Below, piece after piece: positions 1-8,351 of a stretch of 24,071 nucleotides of DNA. The DNA is from JAAYBT01 sp964404395 (GTDB taxonomy: Bacteria; Bacillota; Clostridia; Acetivibrionales; DTU013). How positions within the stretch are numbered: the stretch's first letter is position 1; the number at the start of each line of letters is the position of its first letter. Where the stretch lies: assembly GCA_964404395.1 (NCBI GenBank), contig CAYOKA010000025.1:1-24071 (forward strand), in the 5' to 3' direction. A program made the translations under genes and the position numbers. The notes beneath the pieces were generated by a model, which saw only the letters and a program-made list of their open reading frames with translations, was not told where the DNA came from and ran no database searches.

Positions 1-1386
1 CAAGAGCATTCCGATCGTATACAAATGAGGCGTGAAGTAATAGCGATTACCTGGCCTGCTTTTATCGAGCTTGTTATGTCGACCTTGTTCGGAATGGTAG
101 ACATGATCATGGTCGGGCAATTAAGTGCAGCGGCCATAGCTGCGGTGGGTCTCACCAATCAGCCATTCTTTCTTTTGCTTTCCGTGTTTGCAGCCGTTAA
201 TGTCGGGACAACGACACTTGTAGCCTGGCATATTGGCGCCGGCAATGTAGAAAAGGCCAAGGCTGTCACAAGACAGATTCTTATTGTAAATATGTCCCTT
301 GGCATTATCATGAGTGCCTTTGGAGTATTTACTGCAAAGTATATAGTAATGTTCATGGGCGCACAAGCAGACACAATAAAGGATGCAACGGCATATTTCC
401 AGATCGTATCTGCCGGGCTGGGTTTTCAGGCTGTTACCATGGGTGTGACGGCATCATTAAGAGGAGCCGGAGAAACAAAGATTCCAATGCTCTATAATAT
501 AGGCAGTAATCTGTTAAATGTTTTTGGCAACTATGTGCTCATATATGGGAAGCTTGGTTTCCCAAAATTGGGAGTAGGAGGAGCTGCTCTTTCAACTACA
601 ATTTCGAGGATAATTGCATGCATGGTCGCATTATATATTGTTTACATCTCAAAAATTTCTGTTATCTCGCTTCGTAAAATAAAAGAAAAGTATCGCTTTG
701 ATTGGGGTATTATCAAAAAAGTGTTTTCCATTGGTCTGCCGGCAGCATTTGAACAGTTTGTGATACATGCAGGTCTCATTTTATTTGCACGCACCGTTTC
801 CAGTCTTGGCACCCAAGGCTATGCTGCCCACCAAATCGGCCTTAATATAAACGGCTTGGTATTCGCACCAAGCATGGCCTTTGGCGTTGCCGCCACCACA
901 TTGGTTGGCCAAAGCCTGGGGGCAGACGATGAGGAAAAAGCACAGAAATATGCGGATATTGTACACCGTCTTGCCGTCATAGTTGCTTGCTCCGTAGGTC
1001 TTTTGCTAATTTTCTTTTCACATCCGATTGCACGCTTATATACCAAGGATCTGGCAGTAGCCGCTATGGCAGGTACCGTATTGAAGATTATGTCCCTTGC
1101 CCAGCCTTCATTGTCCACACAGCTTTCTTTGTCAGGCGCCTTGAGAGGTGCAGGTGATACCATGTATCCTTTATATGCATCTATTTTTGGAATATGGGTC
1201 TTTCGTGTTTTTGTTGCATATCTTTTTGTAAACATATTCGGGTGGGGCCTTATCGGAGCATGGGTAGCTTTAGTGCTTGACCAGACGACCAGAGCCATAA
1301 TCGTATATGCCCGCTACCGTTCCGGCAAATGGAAGCATATGAAATCCCACTCAATGAAAACAAAGAGTACGAAAGTCTGTTCATAA
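1..1386 (+). CDS. MATE family multidrug/Na+ efflux transporter (5' partial)
   Basis: Integral membrane antiporter that exports drugs or metabolites in exchange for Na+ or H+. From the ATG at 25 the protein is 453 aa with about twelve hydrophobic segments. Near the N-terminus it has the MATE segment WPAFIELVMSTLFGMVDMIM, and around residues 130-160 a Gly-rich AxxRGAGET-type loop; a second copy (ALRGAGDTMYP) lies near 370-380, which fits the two-fold internal repeat of the family. The frame stays open to base 1 (QEHSDRIQ before the first Met) and no Shine-Dalgarno precedes the ATG at 25, so the true start is probably upstream of the window. It is the only plus-strand gene and converges on the phosphodiesterase gene with 31 bp between the stops. 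The family is certain; the substrate cannot be told. Confidence 0.93.
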   Translation, partial: QEHSDRIQMRREVIAITWPAFIELVMSTLFGMVDMIMVGQLSAAAIAAVGLTNQPFFLLLSVFAAVNVGTTTLVAWHIGAGNVEKAKAVTRQILIVNMSLGIIMSAFGVFTAKYIVMFMGAQADTIKDATAYFQIVSAGLGFQAVTMGVTASLRGAGETKIPMLYNIGSNLLNVFGNYVLIYGKLGFPKLGVGGAALSTTISRIIACMVALYIVYISKISVISLRKIKEKYRFDWGIIKKVFSIGLPAAFEQFVIHAGLILFARTVSSLGTQGYAAHQIGLNINGLVFAPSMAFGVAATTLVGQSLGADDEEKAQKYADIVHRLAVIVACSVGLLLIFFSHPIARLYTKDLAVAAMAGTVLKIMSLAQPSLSTQLSLSGALRGAGDTMYPLYASIFGIWVFRVFVAYLFVNIFGWGLIGAWVALVLDQTTRAIIVYARYRSGKWKHMKSHSMKTKSTKVCS

Positions 1387-1417
1387 CTATATTTGCTTTT
1401 TCTATAAGACTTTTGCC

Positions 1418-1897
1418 CTATATATTGTACACTCTGGGTCTAACCTCATTGTCTTCTATTTCGATAATACCATAGGATTCATCCGAATCCTCACGGGGAT
1501 CACTTGTACTACCCGGATTTAGCAAAAAGCATTTACCTTTTTCAACAATTTCAGGGCAGTGGGTATGTCCGAACAATACCATGTCGGCATGCAACTCCTC
1601 CGCCTTTTTGAACAGCTTGTTATAATCCCACTTTACCGAGTATCTGTGACCATGTGTTATGAATATTTTCTTACCACTCACATCAAGCAATTTCTCTGCC
1701 GGGACATCTTCAATCATAAAATCACTATTGCCATAAATATATTCAATCGGAATATCGGGAAATAAACTTGAAAGCTTCTGAGCATCCCTAAAATAGTCAC
1801 CGAGATGAATAATTAAGTCCACGTCTCTATTTGATTTTATAGCTTCTTCAGCCTTATATGTGTCTCCATGTGTATCACTTAAAACCAATATTTTCAT
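1418..1897 (-). CDS. YfcE/MJ0936-type metallophosphoesterase (YsnB-like)
   Basis: A 159-aa calcineurin-like phosphoesterase, the usual length for the small YfcE/MJ0936 group, which hydrolyses phosphodiesters with two Mn2+ or similar metals. The metal-binding motifs are complete and in order: D8-x-H10 (SDTH), G33-D34, G56-N57 in GNSD, H82-x-H84 (THGH), and GHTH with H111 and H113. It is cytosolic, with no signal peptide. A GGGGG ribosome binding site lies 11 nt before the ATG. It is the last gene of the gerM-rdgB group and the counterpart of B. subtilis ysnB. The physiological substrate is not known for most of this family. Confidence 0.93.
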   Translation of the reverse strand: MKILVLSDTHGDTYKAEEAIKSNRDVDLIIHLGDYFRDAQKLSSLFPDIPIEYIYGNSDFMIEDVPAEKLLDVSGKKIFITHGHRYSVKWDYNKLFKKAEELHADMVLFGHTHCPEIVEKGKCFLLNPGSTSDPREDSDESYGIIEIEDNEVRPRVYNI

Positions 1898-1964
1898 TTA
1901 AAAAGCAACCCCCGTCGATATCTGTTATTACATAATGTATTCAATCTGATTCTTGCCACACTTA

Positions 1965-2660
1965 TTATATTTCGGCCTGCTTGCGCCATTCGTGCTCAAA
2001 CATTTCAGCCAACTCTCTCAGGGCATTCCCTCGGTGGCTCAGCCTGTTTTTCAGCTCTGAATCCATCTGAGCCAGAGTGAGTCCGTGTTCAGGTATATAA
2101 AACAGTGGATCATAGCCAAAACCATAGTCGCCCTGCGGATTAAATGCAATTATTCCTTCGCATGTACCTCTTGCCATCATGCTTCTTCCATCAGGAAAAA
2201 CAACAGCTATAGCACATACGAATCTGGCAGTTCTTTTGTCTGCAGCTACTCCTGATAGAGCATTAAGCAGCTTCTTGTTTTTGTCTTCATCAGTTGCTCC
2301 CTCGCCTGCATACCTTGCGGAATGTACACCGGGTGCTCCGTCCAAATAGTCGACCTCCAGCCCGGAGTCATCGGCTAGCACTGTTTCTCCTGTAAGCCTC
2401 CACACACCCATCGCCTTTACCAGAGCATTCTCATCAAAGGTGCTGCCTGTTTCTTCTATAGTTTCTTTTACCCCGACCTGTGCCATAGGAACAATATCAT
2501 AGGGAAACTGTGCCAGTATTTGCGCTATTTCTTCAAGTTTACCCTTATTCTTTGTCGCTGCAATCAGCCTTAGTCTCTTTGACCCATTGGCAATAGCTGA
2601 CCCATTAAAACCCCGTTTTTCAACTTCATAGTTCTCCAACACAAAGCATCCTTTTCTCAT
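1965..2660 (-). CDS. rdgB: XTP/dITP diphosphatase (RdgB/HAM1 family)
   Basis: House-cleaning pyrophosphatase that converts dITP, ITP and XTP to the monophosphate plus pyrophosphate, keeping deaminated purines out of DNA and RNA. Family motifs: RLIAATKNKGKLEEI (substrate-binding N-terminus), ADDSGLEVDYLDGAPGVHSARYAG, FGYDPLF and LSHRGNALREL at the C-terminus. From the ATG at 2660 there are about 28 residues before the conserved start of the domain, more than usual. The ATG has only a weak AAAGA upstream, whereas AAGGA lies 6 nt before an in-frame GTG at 2642 and 9 nt before a TTG at 2639, so translation may begin there. It starts 21 nt after the gerM-like gene stop, which suggests cotranscription. 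Confidence 0.94.
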   Translation of the reverse strand: MRKGCFVLENYEVEKRGFNGSAIANGSKRLRLIAATKNKGKLEEIAQILAQFPYDIVPMAQVGVKETIEETGSTFDENALVKAMGVWRLTGETVLADDSGLEVDYLDGAPGVHSARYAGEGATDEDKNKKLLNALSGVAADKRTARFVCAIAVVFPDGRSMMARGTCEGIIAFNPQGDYGFGYDPLFYIPEHGLTLAQMDSELKNRLSHRGNALRELAEMFEHEWRKQAEI

Positions 2661-2681
2661 TAATATCTTTTTTAGCCTTTT

Positions 2682-3944
2682 CTATCTATCCATTACATCA
2701 TTTATGGTGGCGGGGATCGCCAATCCTGCCGACATATCCGTTCCTTCGGGCAACTCAACATTACGTCCATTTACCATAATCCTTATAGCCCTGATGCCAT
2801 CACACTGACGCAAAGTATATGCAAGCTGTTTCAAAATCCCTTCCTCCCGAGAGTTACCGCCATAGTTTAAAAAATTCTCACTAAAATCCAGTGTAATAAC
2901 GCCGTTTAAAATACTACTGTCCAGTAAATAGACATCCTCAGGTATTTCGCTATACAAACCCCCGCCCGTCTTTGTGGACAAAAGCAGCTCCAGCAGTGCT
3001 TCCGGCAGGTCATCAGCCTCTGCCGAATTTTCTACAGATACGGGAACCTGGTATATATAAGCTGCATTGGCCTGCTTTAGAAAAAATATATCAACCTTCT
3101 GTGTCCCCATTGGCATTTGGATATCCCTGTTGATCATAACTTCTTCTCTTCCCAGGTCATAGGTCAGATCCGTTCCATACTTCAAAATGCCCTGTGGATA
3201 TCCATTAACCAGTATCCTCACTCTTTCTATGGTTTCAAAGCCTGTGAGCGTATATACGATTGAAGCAACAATGTTTCTCTCTGAAACCGCACTGTCATAA
3301 TCGAGTAAATGCCTGCTAAAGTCAATCACAGCAATACCGTCTCTCACATCAATACCCAGTATTTCGGTATCCTGAGGTATTACCGGATAGATACCATAGT
3401 AGGCTACTTCCTCCCTGGCTAATGCACTGTCAATGGTAAGGCTGACATTAGCTCTTGCAATACCGGGCTGTGGCTGTATCCATCTGGTCATCGGTACAAT
3501 GAAACCATCTGCATCCTGGTAATACGCAGTAACAGGACGTCTCGGTTCCGAATAAAGCAAACTGCTGCTTGCATTGCTTTGAGCAGCCAATACTGCCGAT
3601 TCGTTAACACCGGTCTCGATCCTATCGCCTATTAGCTCCAGGGTATCCTGCGCATATCCTGTCCTCTCAATCAGAATCCCATCACCTGCCGTCCCATTTC
3701 CTGCTGTCTCAACACTGGCCGCCCCATCACCAGCCGTCCCCTCATTCTGAACATCACCATTGCCCGAAGTTGTTGCATAATCGTCTTCCGCAATGCTTGC
3801 ATGAATACTGTCATCAATCACGACCATTTTCTGACCATCGGTAATCGCAGACGGATCATCCCTGGACTTGCCTAAAAAAGGCAAGTTACAGCTTGCAAGC
3901 ATAATCATAGGTACAACGAGAAAAATAATAACAAACCTTCTCAT
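2682..3944 (-). CDS. GerMN-domain sporulation/germination lipoprotein (GerM-like)
   Basis: Predicted membrane-anchored lipoprotein of 420 aa. It has a short hydrophobic signal (RRFVIIFLVVPMIML) followed by lipobox LASC, with the lipidated Cys at residue 19. Next is a low-complexity Gly/Ala/Thr/Asp linker (about residues 55-90) with degenerate TAGDG/TAGNG repeats, then two GerMN (Spore_germination/GerM) domains at roughly 140-260 and 285-400, each with the signatures V/ITxDFSxxxL and RIxVNG. GerM of B. subtilis helps build the SpoIIIA-SpoIIQ channel between mother cell and forespore and is needed for normal spores. I chose the ATG at 3944 because GGAGG lies 5 nt before it; an in-frame ATG at 3956 overlaps that ribosome binding site. 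Neighbouring rdgB and ysnB-like genes match the Bacillus gerM locus, though rph is absent. Confidence 0.88.
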   Translation of the reverse strand: MRRFVIIFLVVPMIMLASCNLPFLGKSRDDPSAITDGQKMVVIDDSIHASIAEDDYATTSGNGDVQNEGTAGDGAASVETAGNGTAGDGILIERTGYAQDTLELIGDRIETGVNESAVLAAQSNASSSLLYSEPRRPVTAYYQDADGFIVPMTRWIQPQPGIARANVSLTIDSALAREEVAYYGIYPVIPQDTEILGIDVRDGIAVIDFSRHLLDYDSAVSERNIVASIVYTLTGFETIERVRILVNGYPQGILKYGTDLTYDLGREEVMINRDIQMPMGTQKVDIFFLKQANAAYIYQVPVSVENSAEADDLPEALLELLLSTKTGGGLYSEIPEDVYLLDSSILNGVITLDFSENFLNYGGNSREEGILKQLAYTLRQCDGIRAIRIMVNGRNVELPEGTDMSAGLAIPATINDVMDR

Positions 3945-4053
3945 ATCGTCCTCCATATTGAAACTTCTTAATCACCTAAATTATGGACAACTTTATCAGG
4001 CTTTAGTATTTCCCGTGGTCCTTATTATTTCCCGATAGACTTTGTTCCCCGAA

Positions 4054-4082
4054 AATATCCTTCGCCAATATTTAATTATCAA
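4054..4082 (-). promoter_or_regulatory. Candidate sigma-A promoter of the gerM-rdgB-yfcE group
   Basis: On the minus strand TTGATA (-35) and GATATT (-10) are separated by exactly 17 nt. The motif lies about 110 nt before the gerM-like ATG and downstream of the amidase terminator, so the group needs its own promoter in this 297-bp spacer. In Bacillus gerM is under sigma-E; I could not fit a convincing sigma-E motif here. Confidence 0.45.
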
Positions 4083-4144
4083 ATTAATCCGCTTTTTCAC
4101 CTGTGTAAAAAATCATATTAACAATGTTACCATATCCATAAGGC

Positions 4145-4175
4145 AAAAAAAATCAGTAGAATTCATAAATTCTAC
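4145..4175 (-). terminator. Rho-independent terminator of the amidase gene
   Basis: Perfect 8-bp stem (GTAGAATT / AATTCTAC, tetraloop TATG on the transcript) followed on the minus strand by TGA and eight T. It lies about 80 nt after the amidase stop codon and separates that transcript from the gerM group. Stem 4156-4175, T-run 4145-4152. Confidence 0.85.
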
Positions 4176-4253
4176 CGTGAGTTTTTATAAATAATTATAT
4201 ATATCTACACTTTCCGCCGTTTCTTCCTCTCCATTATCTTCTCGTCCTTCTCT

Positions 4254-5918
4254 CTACTTCACCTTTGACCGGGCTTGCACCACTGAATCACATAAAGCCT
4301 GGGCAGCACTCTGCCTGAATGTTTCCTCTTGAAGCTTGGCTCTGTCGGAACTATTCGTTATAAAAGCAATTTCCGCAATGGCTGCCGGCATTACCGTTTC
4401 TCTAAGTACAATTAAGTCCGGCCTTGACCTGAGCCCCCTGTCGGTTGCTTCCAAAGCAGAAAGCAGATTTTTTTGTATAATATCAGAGAACTCCTTCCCT
4501 GTAAAACCACTTTTTTCAGAAGGGCAATACAGCGTCATAGTACCATCAGTTTTTTTGTTATTTACTCCATTAATATGAATGCTTAAGAATAGCTTTGCGT
4601 TGAGCATATTTGCAATATATGCCCGCTCGTAGTTATCAACATTACAATCCTCAGACCTCATCATGTATGTTGCTATACCTTTTTCCCTTAAAAGAGTATT
4701 CAAGTGCTTTGCGATATCCAGATTGAGCTCCTTCTCGGTCAATTCCCCATAAGCCGTGCCGATTGCAGTTCCACCATGTCCAGGATCTATTACCACAAGC
4801 TTCTTTGAATTAGTGGCGGGCTTTATCAGGGTTATTGCCGTAATTCCCGAGCTCCTTGTATATGCCAGATAAGAAATTTTCGATTTGCCCCTAAATATCA
4901 GTGAGGTCGTCCCAGCCTTGCTGTCGGTCCTGACCTCAAAGGAACGAAGATATGAATCATTAATGTTAAGTATACCTTCGCCTAGATCTGCCTGCTCTAT
5001 GGGGAAGGTAACAGTATATTCCCTCGATGTTTTATCGTATTGGGCTTGGTAGAGCTTCTCCAGATCTTTATCCCCTTGTGTCAGAGTTGTATTCTCCAGC
5101 GTAAAATACACCCTGTCGTTACAGTTGTGATACATAATGTTTTTGAAGGAGGGCTTGTCCACCGTCATAAGCAGCCGGCCTTCGACTTCCTCAAATCTAT
5201 ATTGATATTGGTCGTTTAGCTCCAATGTGATACTGGCACCGCTCTTACCTATTCTTTTGTAGCTTACGGAGTTAATTCGGCTTCCCTCTGTGTTAAAATA
5301 TTTATCCGAACTATATACATCGGCATTGGGTATAGACAATGTCAGTCTTTGCGGATCAGTTAATCTGGATACGTTATATCCATCGTATCTACCAAGTGTA
5401 AGCGAAATCCCTTCGCTTGATTCATCCTCAATAAATCGGATGCCTAATTCATTGCTGAACATAATAGCCTTTTGGGCATCAAGCTCCTCCTGAGGCTGTT
5501 TTTTAGTTACATACACGTTCAGACCCTTATCAGTAGTCTCTATAGAGTAGTCATAGCCTTCCTTCATATCCAAAACAACTCTGGAAGTAGTCACTGTGAA
5601 CTGGGCATATCTGACTCGCTCAACCAGCCTTCCCCCCACCTGCATTGTCTTCTGCTTCCCGGAAATTACTGTGCTATTCAAATCAATAACAATTCTTAAT
5701 GGATCTGTTAGTTCGAAACAGTTGTAGCCCCTAAAGCCGTCAATCGTCAGGGCAATAACCTCATAATCTTTATCCTCGGAATATTGAACCTGCTTAAGCA
5801 CGCCCTTGTGAGCCTTTGCAATATTTATTTGTTCGGCAAATGAAATTGTGCTACCAATTGAAAAGATAGAAAGAATTAGAACAAAAATAAGAACTGTAAA
5901 TAACCTTTTTCCCATCAT
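4254..5918 (-). CDS. N-acetylmuramoyl-L-alanine amidase with AMIN-like repeats (Amidase_3)
   Basis: Secreted zinc amidase cutting the bond between MurNAc and L-Ala in peptidoglycan; 554 aa. Residues 1-28 are a signal peptide (KRLFTVLIFVLILSIF then SISFAEQ-type cleavage region). Residues about 40-138 and 150-255 are two AMIN domains recognisable by the repeated motif GYNxxxLTDPxRxxxxI (68-78 and 180-192). Residues 258-365 look like a third, more divergent copy. The catalytic Amidase_3 domain is 373-550 with zinc ligands H381 (DPGHGG), E395 (TEKELNLD) and H448 (SIHIN), and catalytic E516 (AEIAFITN), all present. ATG-ATG start: GGGGTG sits 2-5 nt upstream, so the second ATG (5915) is equally possible. 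It is transcribed alone, with its own terminator and a structured leader. Likely role: cell separation, or cortex remodelling during sporulation, given the neighbouring spore gene. Confidence 0.94.
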   Translation of the reverse strand: MMGKRLFTVLIFVLILSIFSIGSTISFAEQINIAKAHKGVLKQVQYSEDKDYEVIALTIDGFRGYNCFELTDPLRIVIDLNSTVISGKQKTMQVGGRLVERVRYAQFTVTTSRVVLDMKEGYDYSIETTDKGLNVYVTKKQPQEELDAQKAIMFSNELGIRFIEDESSEGISLTLGRYDGYNVSRLTDPQRLTLSIPNADVYSSDKYFNTEGSRINSVSYKRIGKSGASITLELNDQYQYRFEEVEGRLLMTVDKPSFKNIMYHNCNDRVYFTLENTTLTQGDKDLEKLYQAQYDKTSREYTVTFPIEQADLGEGILNINDSYLRSFEVRTDSKAGTTSLIFRGKSKISYLAYTRSSGITAITLIKPATNSKKLVVIDPGHGGTAIGTAYGELTEKELNLDIAKHLNTLLREKGIATYMMRSEDCNVDNYERAYIANMLNAKLFLSIHINGVNNKKTDGTMTLYCPSEKSGFTGKEFSDIIQKNLLSALEATDRGLRSRPDLIVLRETVMPAAIAEIAFITNSSDRAKLQEETFRQSAAQALCDSVVQARSKVK

Positions 5919-5926
5919 GACACCCC

Positions 5927-6007
5927 GTCGAATTTGTCTTTAGTTAAGATTATGCTTTATGCCTCAAAAACTACATCCGCTAATTTGAGCATAGCACAAA
6001 ATTCGAC
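5927..6007 (-). promoter_or_regulatory. Structured 5' leader in front of the amidase gene
   Basis: On the minus-strand transcript GTCGAATTTTGT (6007-5996) can pair with ACAAATTCGAC (5937-5927), with one bulge. Inside, TATGCTCAAA (5993-5984) can pair with TTTGAGGCATA (5968-5958), leaving one bulged G and a loop of about 15 nt. The outer 3' arm ends directly beside the GGGG ribosome binding site of the amidase, so folding could influence initiation. It matches no riboswitch class I recognise; in particular I do not see ydaO (c-di-AMP) or GEMM (c-di-GMP) core sequences. Pairing is seen in the sequence; function is inference. Confidence 0.45.
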
Positions 6008-6162
6008 ATAGTTGGATATAATCCCACGACCTTAATTTTTTTTTAACAATATTGTAATACTATCGTGAAGACATATTTCCCCATGAAAGTAAATTACATA
6101 TTTCTCAGTTGGGCATTTTCGATGTATCGTGTTTGAGTTCCGCTGGTTAATTTTTATTAAGG

Positions 6163-6684
6163 TTACATCGCAGAAGCCTGATGTGAGATAATACATCCGC
6201 AGTATTTTTGACGGTAGAGTCCCATTTCTTTGGCTTCCCGCTGTCCCTGCCTGAAGCCGGGCCGAAAATCCATGTAGTAGAAGCTGATACCATATTCAGC
6301 GGCAAACCCTTCACCAAGCTCCTTAATTAAATCGTGCTTTTGATAGGGGCTCACAAGAAGAGACGTAGTAAAGGCTTCAAAGCCTCCAGCAGCTGCAAGC
6401 TCGGCGGCTTTCTTCAGCCTGACACTGTAACACATATTACATCTATCATCACCCGGGCCTTCGAAATTCTCCCAATCCGCTTGTCTAAATTCGTCGTAAA
6501 TCTTCACATCCAGACTTTTTAAGGAAGCAAACTCCTCAACGGTCTCTTTCCGCCTTTCGAACTCCTCTATTGGGTGAATATTGGGGTTGAAAAACACGCC
6601 TACCGGCTCAATCCCCTCCTGCCTCAGTACTGATAGAGGATAAGTTGTACATGGCGCACAGCACATGTGCATCAATAGCTTCAT
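6163..6684 (-). CDS. queH: Epoxyqueuosine reductase QueH
   Basis: A 173-aa member of the QueH (former DUF208) family, which reduces epoxyqueuosine to queuosine in tRNA wobble position 34 and replaces the cobalamin enzyme QueG. Expected cysteines are present: C8, C9 and C12 (MCCAPC), C82 and C85 (DRCNMCYSVRL), and C162/C164 (YCGC), which bind an Fe-S cluster and a second metal. The conserved TTSLLVSPYQKH, DFRPGFRQGQ and LYRQKYCGC stretches are typical. Its ATG overlaps the ruvB stop (ATGA), so it is translationally coupled to ruvB. It is followed by 245 bp without a gene, in which I see no clear terminator. Confidence 0.94.
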   Translation of the reverse strand: MKLLMHMCCAPCTTYPLSVLRQEGIEPVGVFFNPNIHPIEEFERRKETVEEFASLKSLDVKIYDEFRQADWENFEGPGDDRCNMCYSVRLKKAAELAAAGGFEAFTTSLLVSPYQKHDLIKELGEGFAAEYGISFYYMDFRPGFRQGQREAKEMGLYRQKYCGCIISHQASAM

Positions 6685-7712
6685 TCGAATTTCATTTCCT
6701 CCTGCTCATAAGAATCCATTTTCAGCTTAATACCCAAATGGTCATAGGCAAGCTTAGTTGCCATCCTGCCTCTGGGTGTTTTATTAATAAAGCCCAGCTG
6801 TAAAAGGTACGGCTCATAAACGTCCTCTATCGTATCCGCTTCTTCTCCAATACATGCTGCAAGCGTATCCAGTCCCACAGGACCGCCTTCGAATTTCTCG
6901 ATGATACTACTAAGCATGTTCCGATCAGTAATGTCAAGTCCTATCTCATCTACCTCAAGAGCACTCAGAGCCATAGCCGCCACCTCTTCATCAATAAAAC
7001 CCGAGGCTTTTACCTGAGCAAAGTCACGCACTCTTTTCAGCAGCCTGTTGGCAATTCGTGGAGTGCCCCTTGACCTGCCGGCAATCTCTTCGGCGCCCCT
7101 GTCATCTATCGCTATATTCAATATGCCCGCAGAACGCTTTACTATGACCGTCAATTCCTCATTATTATACATTTCCAGCCGATTGATGACACCAAACCTA
7201 TCTCGCAACGGAGCCGTCAACAAGCCTGCCCTGGTAGTCGCTCCCACCAGTGTGAACTTCGGCAGATCTAATCTAATCGAACGAGCACTGGGCCCTTTGC
7301 CGATAATGATGTCCAGCGCATAATCCTCCATTGCAGGATATAGTATTTCTTCAACAGCTCTGTTGAGCCTGTGGATCTCATCAATAAAAAGTACATCATA
7401 GTCGCCAAGATTGGTTAATATGGCAGCAAGGTCGCCGGCCCTTTCAATGGCCGGTCCCGAGGTAACACGAAGATTCACGCCAAGCTCCGATGCAATAATT
7501 CCGGCAAGAGTGGTCTTTCCCAGTCCGGGCGGGCCGTAAAGCAGTACATGATCCAGCGCTTCCATGCGTTGCTTGGCAGCCTCTATAAAAACAATCAGGT
7601 TTTCCTTGGCCTTGGTCTGCCCAACATATTCGCAAAATCTTTTTGGTCGCAGACTGGTCTCATCTATATCCTCACTGACGGTATTTGTTTCAATCAGCCT
7701 TTCCTCATCCAT
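6681..7712 (-). CDS. ruvB: Holliday junction branch migration ATPase RuvB
   Basis: Hexameric AAA+ motor that drives Holliday-junction branch migration with RuvA. It is 343 aa, the normal length. Walker A GPPGLGKT is at 60-67, Walker B DEIH at 111-114, sensor-1 region GATTRAGLL at 157-165 and the arginine-finger segment LRDRFG at 169-174. The C-terminal winged-helix part has GGPVGLDTLAACIGEE and the family ending TPRGRMATKLAYDHLG. It begins 16 nt after the ruvA stop and overlaps queH by 4 nt. Confidence 0.98.
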   Translation of the reverse strand: MDEERLIETNTVSEDIDETSLRPKRFCEYVGQTKAKENLIVFIEAAKQRMEALDHVLLYGPPGLGKTTLAGIIASELGVNLRVTSGPAIERAGDLAAILTNLGDYDVLFIDEIHRLNRAVEEILYPAMEDYALDIIIGKGPSARSIRLDLPKFTLVGATTRAGLLTAPLRDRFGVINRLEMYNNEELTVIVKRSAGILNIAIDDRGAEEIAGRSRGTPRIANRLLKRVRDFAQVKASGFIDEEVAAMALSALEVDEIGLDITDRNMLSSIIEKFEGGPVGLDTLAACIGEEADTIEDVYEPYLLQLGFINKTPRGRMATKLAYDHLGIKLKMDSYEQEEMKFE

Positions 7713-7728
7713 CTGTACTTCCCCCTAA

Positions 7729-8331
7729 TCAACTAAGTCCCTTTAGGGAATTTTTAATAATCGTTTCCAAATCCATGTCCTCAGAGTAAACCGCAGCCAC
7801 AGCTTTACTGGCCTCCATGTGTGAATAGCCCAGCACTATCAGAGCGCTGACCGCCTCCGAAAGCCTTGACCCCTCCTGTGGAGCTACAGCCCTGCCCGCT
7901 CCGGCTCCCGAAGCCATGTTCAGCTGTTCCTTGCTGATCTTATCCTTCAATTCCAGAATAACCCTCTTTGCCAACTTTGGCCCAATACCTTGAGCCCTCG
8001 TCAGCGTTTTTACATCCTCTGTGATCACGGCCAGACCAAATTGTGAGGGAGATACCGCCGAGAGAATCGCCAGCGCTGCTTTTGGTCCTATTCCGGACAC
8101 TGTAAGCAGCATCTCGAACATTGATAATTCTTCCTTTGTAGCAAAGCCAAAGAGGGTCATAGCATCCTCCCTGACATTCAGGTAAGTATAGATCTTGAAC
8201 TCCTTGTTCTGTTCCCCCACCGCTTCCAGTGTAGATAGCGGAATAAAAACCTTATAGCCGATTCCCCCTGTTTCGATAACAATGTGATCATTGCCCTTTG
8301 AATCAATTCTTCCCATAATAAATGCGTACAT
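7729..8331 (-). CDS. ruvA: Holliday junction DNA helicase subunit RuvA
   Basis: Tetrameric junction-binding protein that loads RuvB; 200 aa. The N-terminal OB fold starts MYAFIMGRID. Two helix-hairpin-helix motifs follow (VSGIGPKAALAIL and AQGIGPKLAKRVILELKDKI), then a Gly/Ala-rich flexible linker and the RuvB-binding domain III (EAVSALIVLGYSHMEASKAV). It starts 20 nt after the ruvC stop codon, in the order ruvC-ruvA-ruvB typical of many Clostridia. Confidence 0.98.
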   Translation of the reverse strand: MYAFIMGRIDSKGNDHIVIETGGIGYKVFIPLSTLEAVGEQNKEFKIYTYLNVREDAMTLFGFATKEELSMFEMLLTVSGIGPKAALAILSAVSPSQFGLAVITEDVKTLTRAQGIGPKLAKRVILELKDKISKEQLNMASGAGAGRAVAPQEGSRLSEAVSALIVLGYSHMEASKAVAAVYSEDMDLETIIKNSLKGLS

Positions 8332-8351
8332 AGAATCCCCTATCCACTACA

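Noticed and set aside
1372..1413. Inverted repeat AAAGTCT / AGACTTT across the MATE stop codon as a terminator
   Set aside because: The loop is about 28 nt and no T-run follows in either direction, so a terminator call is not justified.
5919..6160. c-di-AMP or c-di-GMP riboswitch before the amidase gene
   Set aside because: The pairing regions do not carry the conserved core sequences of these classes and the structured part is too short.
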